NCBI GenBank assembly: GCA_958405195.1
Contig: CATYDM010000057.1
Span: 1-9,891, forward strand
From: an uncultured Collinsella sp.
GTDB lineage: Bacteria > Actinomycetota > Coriobacteriia > Coriobacteriales > Coriobacteriaceae
Direction: 5' to 3'
Length of the DNA stretch: 9,891 nucleotides
The translations under genes were made by a program, and so were the position numbers. Under the pieces are notes generated by a model. The model did no database searches and was not told the DNA's origin. It saw only the letters and a program-made list of their open reading frames with translations. This document shows positions 5,924 to 9,891 of this stretch, in pieces (the first letter of the stretch is position 1; every line of letters begins with the position of its first letter).

Positions 5924-5956
5924 CCACCATAAAGGTGCCTGTCCCCTTTGTGGTGG
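5924..5956 (-). terminator. Repeat copy D: degenerate palindromic element after pckA
   Basis: CCACCATAAAGG (5924-5935) pairs with CCTTTGTGGTGG (5945-5956) round TGCCTGTCC, the same core orientation as copy B. It differs from the other copies by C-to-T at 5930 and by loss of pairing outside the GG/CC ends on the right. On the minus strand that change makes an A/C mismatch in the stem, and the following TTTT (5923-5920) is kept. It starts 20 bp after the pckA stop codon, so it is probably a weakened pckA terminator. Confidence 0.6.
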
Positions 5957-5975
5957 ATATGGACTCACGGCGAAG

Positions 5976-7646
5976 CTAGTGGCGAAGTCCCAGCAGCCCG
6001 CGGCCGCGATGACGGGCGTCGGCGTGCACCTGAGCGTGCGGGCCGGCGGCTTTGACGGACTCGGGCAGGTGCGAGTACTTCTTCTCGAAGTTCTCCTCGA
6101 ACATCACCGCCAGGTTGTGCGCGGCCTCGTCATAGCGCGCGGTGCTCTGCCAGCATTGGCGCGGCACCAGGATGCCATCGGGCACGCCGTGGCACGTCGT
6201 GGGAATGTCGACGTTAAAGATGTCGTCGTGCACGAACTCGCTGTCCTCGATGGTACCGTCGAGGGCGCGAGCGACCAGTGAGCGCGTGTAGGCAAGCTCG
6301 ATGCGATGACCCACGCCGTAGCCGCCGCCGATCCAGCCGGTGTTGACCAGGTACACACGCGTGCGGCCGTCGGCGATGCGCTCGCCGAGCATCTTGGCGT
6401 AAACCATGGGGTCGAGCGGCATAAACGGCTCGCCGAACAGCGAAGAGAACGTGGGCGTGGGCTCGGTGACGCCGACCTCGGTGCCAGGAATCTTAGCCGT
6501 AAAGCCCGTCACAAAGTGGTACATGGCGGCATCGGCCGTCAGGCGCGAGATGGGCGGCAGCACGCCAAAAGCGTCGCAAGTCAGGAACAACACGACGCTC
6601 GGGGTGGTGCCCATGCCCTTAGTCCACGCGTTAGGAATGTGCTCCACGGGATAGGCCACGCGCGTGTTGTGCGTGATCGAAATGTCGTCGTAGTTGGGCT
6701 TGCGGTTCTCGTCGAGCACCACGTTTTCGCAAATGGCGCCAAAACGGACGGCGTTGAAGATCTCGGGCTCGTGGAAGGCGTCCAGACCCTCGCATTTTGC
6801 GTAGCAGCCACCCTCAATGTTGAAGATGCCCATGTCGGACCAACCGTGCTCGTCGTCGCCGATCAGCAGGCGCGTGGGATTGGCCGAAAGCGTGGTCTTG
6901 CCGGTGCCGGACAGGCCAAAGAACACGGCGGTCTCGTGCGTGACGGGATCCATGCTGGCCGAGCAGTGCATGGGCAGCACGTCGTCCTCGACGGGCAGCA
7001 GATAGTTCATGACGCTAAAGATCGACTTTTTAATCTCGCCGGAGTAGCCGGTGCCGGCGACCAGAATCACGCGTTCCTGGAAGTTGATGACCACCGCGGC
7101 GCTGGAGTTGAGGCCCTTGATGGCGGGGTCGCACTGGTAACCGGGCGCTGCGAGCACGCAGAAGTCGGGCTCGCCGGTGCGCGCGATTTCGCGGGCAAGC
7201 GGGCGGGCGAGCATCTGCTTGATAAAGAGTGCCTGGCTGGCTCGCTCGCAGGCAACGAGCAGTCGACGCGTGTGGTTGCGGTCGGCGCCTGCCATGCCGC
7301 GGGTGACGAACACGTCGCGCTCGTTGAGATAGTCAACGATGCCGGCCTTGATGGCCTCATAGCTCTCGACGGACAGCGGGCGGTTGACCGCGCCCCAGGC
7401 GATTTTTTCGTGCACATCGGGCGTGTCAACGATAAAGCGATCGTTGGGTGAACGGCCGGTACGCTCCCCCGTCTCGATCACCAGCGCGCCGTTGGATGCC
7501 ATGCAGCCTTCTTCGCGGCGGATGGCGTGCTCGATGAGCTCCGCGGCGGGTAGATCGACCAGCAGGCGGGGCTGATTCTCGGCGGGATCTTCGACCAGCG
7601 TAATACCAAAATTGGACAGAACTTCTGCAGGGGTAACACCAGGCAT
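5976..7646 (-). CDS. pckA: Phosphoenolpyruvate carboxykinase (ATP)
   Basis: ATP-dependent PEP carboxykinase (556 aa) interconverts oxaloacetate + ATP and PEP + CO2 + ADP in the cytoplasm. In fermenting gut bacteria it often runs in the CO2-fixing direction; direction here is inference. Motifs in order: RTGRSPNDRFIVD (62-74) with the oxaloacetate-binding arginine, YSGEIKKSIFSVMNYLLP (201-218) with the metal-site lysine, the P-loop GLSGTGKTTLS (244-254), the kinase-2 motif IGDDEHGW (262-269), EGGCYAKC (278-285), and KGMGTTPSVVLFLTCDAFGVLPP (343-365). ATG 7646 is clear: AAAGGAGG lies 4 bp upstream. The protein is about 20 residues longer than usual: the typical C-terminal end around AAGP (533-536) is followed by a His/Arg/Gly-rich tail, HAQVHADARHRGRGLLGLRH, ending next to repeat D. 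Two operator-like dyads lie upstream. Confidence 0.97.
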   Translation of the reverse strand: MPGVTPAEVLSNFGITLVEDPAENQPRLLVDLPAAELIEHAIRREEGCMASNGALVIETGERTGRSPNDRFIVDTPDVHEKIAWGAVNRPLSVESYEAIKAGIVDYLNERDVFVTRGMAGADRNHTRRLLVACERASQALFIKQMLARPLAREIARTGEPDFCVLAAPGYQCDPAIKGLNSSAAVVINFQERVILVAGTGYSGEIKKSIFSVMNYLLPVEDDVLPMHCSASMDPVTHETAVFFGLSGTGKTTLSANPTRLLIGDDEHGWSDMGIFNIEGGCYAKCEGLDAFHEPEIFNAVRFGAICENVVLDENRKPNYDDISITHNTRVAYPVEHIPNAWTKGMGTTPSVVLFLTCDAFGVLPPISRLTADAAMYHFVTGFTAKIPGTEVGVTEPTPTFSSLFGEPFMPLDPMVYAKMLGERIADGRTRVYLVNTGWIGGGYGVGHRIELAYTRSLVARALDGTIEDSEFVHDDIFNVDIPTTCHGVPDGILVPRQCWQSTARYDEAAHNLAVMFEENFEKKYSHLPESVKAAGPHAQVHADARHRGRGLLGLRH

Positions 7647-7687
7647 GGGGCCTCCTTTAAAAACGCGGCACGTGGACGCGGCGCGCA

Positions 7688-7703
7688 CTTTACTCACGTA
7701 AAG
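7688..7703. promoter_or_regulatory. Operator-like dyad upstream of pckA, proximal
   Basis: CTTTAC-TCAC-GTAAAG is a perfect 6-bp inverted repeat with a 4-bp spacer, centred about 50 bp before the pckA start codon. The geometry suits a dimeric helix-turn-helix regulator such as a Crp/Fnr-type protein, but the half-site does not match a consensus I can name. Confidence 0.4.
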
Positions 7704-7720
7704 CCCGTTGTACCCGATAT

Positions 7721-7736
7721 GCAAAAACGTTTTTGC
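7721..7736. promoter_or_regulatory. Perfect 16-bp palindrome upstream of pckA, candidate LacI-type operator
   Basis: GCAAAAACGTTTTTGC is identical to its reverse complement and is centred about 82 bp before the pckA start. A central CG flanked by A and T runs and GC ends is the classic form of LacI/GalR/CcpA-family operators such as the PurR site GCAAACGTTTGC, here with two extra A/T pairs. It probably overlaps the pckA promoter, although no confident -35/-10 pair is visible. Confidence 0.55.
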
Positions 7737-7787
7737 GGCAAGGGCGGCAAGCCCGCCCAACGGTCAAAAATCGCAGGCAAGCGGCCC

Positions 7788-7841
7788 AGTCATTGGGGAC
7801 GTTCTTAAACGACTAGTCATTGGGGACACTCTTGAACAGGC
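7788..7841. repeat. Tandem pair of 27-bp GGGGAC-containing units
   Basis: AGTCATTGGGGAC occurs at 7788-7800 and again at 7815-7827, exactly 27 bp apart. The units continue similarly, with shared TCTT and AAC at matching offsets. They are the first two blocks of a compound repeat cluster that continues to 7923. Confidence 0.65.
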
Positions 7842-7861
7842 AACATTCAAGGAGTGTCCCC
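7822..7861. repeat. REP-like hairpin with GGGGAC ends
   Basis: GGGGACACTCTTGAA (7822-7836) pairs with 7846-7861 over 15 bp with a single bulged G, round a 9-nt loop. It overlaps the second tandem unit. The strong stem without a following T-run on either strand fits an extragenic palindrome better than an intrinsic terminator. Confidence 0.6.
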
Positions 7862-7864
7862 GGA

Positions 7865-7923
7865 TGCCGGCACTTAGGGACGTTCCCAAAGTGCCGGCAC
7901 ATAAGGAACGTCCCTAAGTGCCG
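7865..7923. repeat. Long compound palindrome with two exclusive folds
   Basis: CGGCACTTAGGGACGTTCC (7868-7886) is the exact reverse complement of 7905-7923, a perfect 19-bp stem. Its 18-nt loop holds another palindrome, GTGCCGGCAC (7891-7900). Alternatively TGCCGGCACTT (7865-7875) pairs with 7889-7899, and GGGA/TCCC pair inside it. The GTGCCGGC-type block thus occurs three times in alternating orientation, as in composite REP (BIME-like) elements. It ends about 100 bp before the flippase start codon. Confidence 0.65.
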
Positions 7924-7978
7924 ACTACCGAATGGCGCCGCCGAAATTATCGAACAACCTGTTCAAAAACACGAGCGA

Positions 7979-7997
7979 ACACCGCGGTGTCTATACT
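7979..7997 (+). promoter_or_regulatory. Candidate -10 of the flippase gene with an adjoining 12-bp palindrome
   Basis: TATACT (7992-7997) matches the -10 consensus at five of six positions and lies 28 bp before the start codon. The 12-bp perfect palindrome ACACCGCGGTGT (7979-7990) ends one base before it, inside the spacer. No good -35 is present at the expected spacing, so the promoter may need an activator or be weak; the palindrome is a good repressor or activator site. Confidence 0.45.
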
Positions 7998-8025
7998 AGA
8001 GCGCAGCAATAGAAAGGACCCCGCT

Positions 8026-9609
8026 TTGAGCATCACGCCCCTCGATAGCATTCGCCGCGCCATCGCCCGCCGTAACGGCATCTCCAACCCCGCTGCATCG
8101 AAAGACGGCGCCGCGAAGGCCCAGGGCGGCCGCATCGAGAACGGCCTGTTCCCCGCCTCCCACACGGCCGAAGAGCTCGCGCGCATCCAGGAGCTGAGCC
8201 AGCGCAACGCCGGCGGCCCCGACAGCAGTCAGGCCACGCGCCCTCGCCGGCGCGAACGCGATCGGGAGCCCAGCCCCGTCCGCCGCATGGTCAACGCTTG
8301 GTGGAACCGTCTGTTCGGCGCCGTCTACGGCGGCGGCTTCTCCATGCAGGAAGCGGAATACGAGGAGCACGCCACCCGCCGCGACTATCTCTGGAATACC
8401 CTGGGCACCGCCGTGTGGGGCATGGTGTTTCCTCTGCTCACCATCGTGTCGACACAGCTCGCGGGTGCCGAGGAGGCCGGTAAGTTCTCCATCGCCTTCG
8501 TCACCGGCACGCTCATCATGATCGTATGCAACTACGGCGTGCGCAATTTCCAGGTCTCAGACATCGACGAAAAGACGTCCTTTGCCTCCTACCAGCTCAA
8601 CCGCTGGCTTTGTGGAGCGCTCGCCCTAGGCTGCGGCCTCATGTACAGCAGCGCTCGCGGCTATGACGCGCAGATGGCGACAATCGGCCTGGGCGTCTAC
8701 CTGTACAAGGTGATCGACGGCGTGGCGGACGTGTACGAGGGCCGCCTGCAGCAGGCCGACAAGCTCTACCTGGCCGGCATGAGCCAAACGCTACGCTCCG
8801 TCGGCGTCATCGCGGTCTTCAGCGTGGCGCTGTTCCTCACGCGCAGCATGCCCATCGCGGCCATGGCCATGGGTGTCACCACCATCGCCTCGCTCGTGCT
8901 GGTCACCGCGCCGCTCGCCCTGCTCGAGACCGAAAAATCGCGCCGCGTGAGCCTACGCGAGGTCGGCCACCTGTTTGTCCAGTGCGCCCCGCTCTTTGGT
9001 GCACTGTTCCTGTTCAACCTAATTGAGAGCATGCCCAAGTTTGTGATGGAAGGCACGCTGGCATACAAATATCAGCTGTACTTTAATGCTCTGTTCTTTC
9101 CGGCGCAGGCTATTTTGCTGAGCATTGGATTTATCTATAAACCGCAGCTCCTGCGCTTGTCGAGCATTTGGGCTAATCCTCGCAAGCGTCGTCGCTTTGA
9201 CCTGATTATTGTTGCCGTTATGGCGCTGATCGTGGTCATCACCGGCGCGTGCGCCGCATTTATGGCAGGTCCCGGCATCCCCCTCATGAGCTTTATGTAC
9301 GGCCTCAGCTTTGAGCGCTACCGTACGCTGGCGTTGCTGATGGTCGTCGCCGGCGGCGTCACCGCGGCCATCGACTTTATCTACGCCATCATCACGGTGC
9401 TACGCCACGCTGGAGACGTCACCAAGATCTACCTGATCTGCTTCGCCGTAAGCGTGGTGCTGCCGGTGATCTTGATTAAGCTGCTGGGTCTGATGGGCGC
9501 TGTGGTGAGCTACCTAGCCATCATGGCCCTACTCCTGGTGCTACTGATTATCGAGTACGCCCACATCCGCCAACGCATCGAACGCGACCGCAACCCATAC
9601 GGCGCCTAA
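8026..9609 (+). CDS. Wzx/MATE-type polysaccharide flippase with a long hydrophilic N-terminal extension
   Basis: A 527-aa membrane protein of the polysaccharide-biosynthesis transporter (RfbX/Wzx, MVF/MATE) group, which flips undecaprenyl-linked glycans or related lipids to the outer face of the membrane. About twelve hydrophobic segments run from residue 123 to 510. NYGVRNFQVSDIDEKTSFASYQ (169-190) after the second segment resembles the loop seen in Gram-positive Wzx-like proteins. The first 120 residues are odd: polar, basic, likely disordered (TRPRRRERDREPSPVRR at 71-87), then GGGFSMQEAEYEEHATRRDY just before the first segment. TTG 8026 is the chosen start because AAAGGA lies 7 bp upstream and TATACT lies just before that; the next in-frame Met, at residue 88, has no ribosome binding site. 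No glycosyltransferases adjoin it, so the substrate is unknown. Confidence 0.8.
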   Translation: MSITPLDSIRRAIARRNGISNPAASKDGAAKAQGGRIENGLFPASHTAEELARIQELSQRNAGGPDSSQATRPRRRERDREPSPVRRMVNAWWNRLFGAVYGGGFSMQEAEYEEHATRRDYLWNTLGTAVWGMVFPLLTIVSTQLAGAEEAGKFSIAFVTGTLIMIVCNYGVRNFQVSDIDEKTSFASYQLNRWLCGALALGCGLMYSSARGYDAQMATIGLGVYLYKVIDGVADVYEGRLQQADKLYLAGMSQTLRSVGVIAVFSVALFLTRSMPIAAMAMGVTTIASLVLVTAPLALLETEKSRRVSLREVGHLFVQCAPLFGALFLFNLIESMPKFVMEGTLAYKYQLYFNALFFPAQAILLSIGFIYKPQLLRLSSIWANPRKRRRFDLIIVAVMALIVVITGACAAFMAGPGIPLMSFMYGLSFERYRTLALLMVVAGGVTAAIDFIYAIITVLRHAGDVTKIYLICFAVSVVLPVILIKLLGLMGAVVSYLAIMALLLVLLIIEYAHIRQRIERDRNPYGA

Positions 9610-9644
9610 TTAGCTGCCCGGTCACCGGAATTTGCGATGGAATC

Positions 9645-9658
9645 ACCCCGTCTGGGGT
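9645..9658 (+). other. Short hairpin after the flippase gene
   Basis: ACCCC (9645-9649) pairs with GGGGT (9654-9658) across a GTCT loop, 35 bp after the stop codon. No T-run follows. It is too short for a confident terminator but is the only stem immediately after the gene. Confidence 0.3.
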
Positions 9659-9688
9659 CTCGTTGCGGACAATATTCATCACGCAAAA

Positions 9689-9812
9689 CTAAGTGAGTAG
9701 ACTTTTACCGAATCCCCGACCACACCAACAGAGCACAAGTCTGTGACCTGCGGTTTTATTGAGGCAAATATGTTGGGTGCTCGGCATTTCCAAAAAAAGT
9801 CTACTCACTTAG
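9689..9812. mobile_element. MITE-like 124-bp element with perfect 18-bp terminal inverted repeats
   Basis: CTAAGTGAGTAGACTTTT (9689-9706) is the exact reverse complement of 9795-9812. Inside, CCGA-C-CAC-A-CCAACA (9716-9730) pairs with 9771-9784 with one mismatch and one bulge, and CACA/TGTG (9734-9745) forms an inner hairpin, so the whole element can fold into one long interrupted stem. It codes for nothing. No target-site duplication is visible at the edges. It could be a miniature inverted-repeat element, a structured RNA, or a large terminator for the flippase gene. Confidence 0.45.
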
Positions 9813-9817
9813 CCAGC

Positions 9818-9876
9818 GGGCAGCCAAATGATTATTTAAGGCTCTGTTAGACCGGAATTGACACGACCGGCTGCCC
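9818..9876. other. Outer stem in the last intergenic bases
   Basis: GGGCAGCC (9818-9825) is the exact reverse complement of 9869-9876, enclosing 43 nt that includes CCGG at 9852-9855 and 9867-9870. The window ends 15 bases later, so it is not clear whether this belongs to the next gene's leader, a terminator, or the preceding element. Confidence 0.25.
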
Positions 9877-9891
9877 TCTTGCCCTCAAGTT

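Noticed and set aside
2994..5956. CRISPR array, because the same palindrome recurs four times
   Set aside because: Copies are about 0.4-1.6 kb apart, separated by whole genes, in alternating orientation, and no cas genes are present.
6306..7451. 381-codon open frame on the plus strand opposite pckA
   Set aside because: Composition is typical of an antisense shadow (many H, G, A, V), with no ribosome binding site and no motif, while pckA is unambiguous.
7952..7964. LexA/SOS box (GAACA-ACC-TGTTC) upstream of the flippase gene
   Set aside because: The Gram-positive SOS box needs GAAC and GTTC four bases apart; here they are five apart, and the downstream gene is not a typical SOS member. It is a dyad, but not a LexA site by spacing.
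9858..9863. Perfect -35 hexamer TTGACA near the window end
   Set aside because: No -10 sequence occurs 16-18 bp downstream before the window ends, so it cannot be called a promoter.

Overview
The window is GC-rich, actinobacterial-looking chromosomal DNA. Codon choice, the gene set and the dispersed GGGGACAGGCACC-type repeats suggest a gut coriobacterium, most likely Collinsella or a close relative. That assignment is recognition and inference, not a search result. All eight confident genes look like chromosomal housekeeping, metabolic or envelope genes. There is no transposase, phage gene, CRISPR array, tRNA or rRNA.

Layout. The left part is on the plus strand: a WecA/TagO-type polyprenyl-phosphate sugar-1-phosphate transferase (250-1449), then trpS (1609-2658) with a classical terminator. 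A stretch of about 390 bp without a convincing gene follows (2659-3051) and holds that terminator, a strong second hairpin and repeat copy A. From 3052 to 7646 everything is on the minus strand. In order of transcription this is pckA (ATP-type PEP carboxykinase), a free-standing B3/B4-domain protein, a MarR regulator, a DegV/FakB-type fatty-acid-binding protein, and a one-domain MGMT/ATL-type DNA repair protein. A 379-bp divergent intergenic region (7647-8025) separates pckA from a plus-strand Wzx/MATE-type polysaccharide flippase (8026-9609). The last 280 bp hold a 124-bp element with perfect 18-bp inverted ends.

How it fits together. The transferase and the flippase are envelope-polysaccharide functions: one starts lipid-linked glycan synthesis, the other moves lipid-linked units across the membrane. 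They are not in one operon. MarR and DegV are adjacent and co-oriented and could form a fatty-acid-responsive pair. PckA serves central carbon metabolism, and its upstream region has two clean dyads that look like operators.

The most notable signal is non-coding. One palindromic repeat, with arms CCACCACAAAGG / CCTTTGTGGTGG around a 9-nt asymmetric core, occurs four times in 3 kb. Each copy starts 9-20 bp after the stop codon of a minus-strand gene, and the core orientation alternates from copy to copy. It looks like a REP-like dispersed element serving as a transcription terminator. A second GGGGAC-containing palindrome cluster lies at 7788-7923. No complete new defence or metabolic system is visible.
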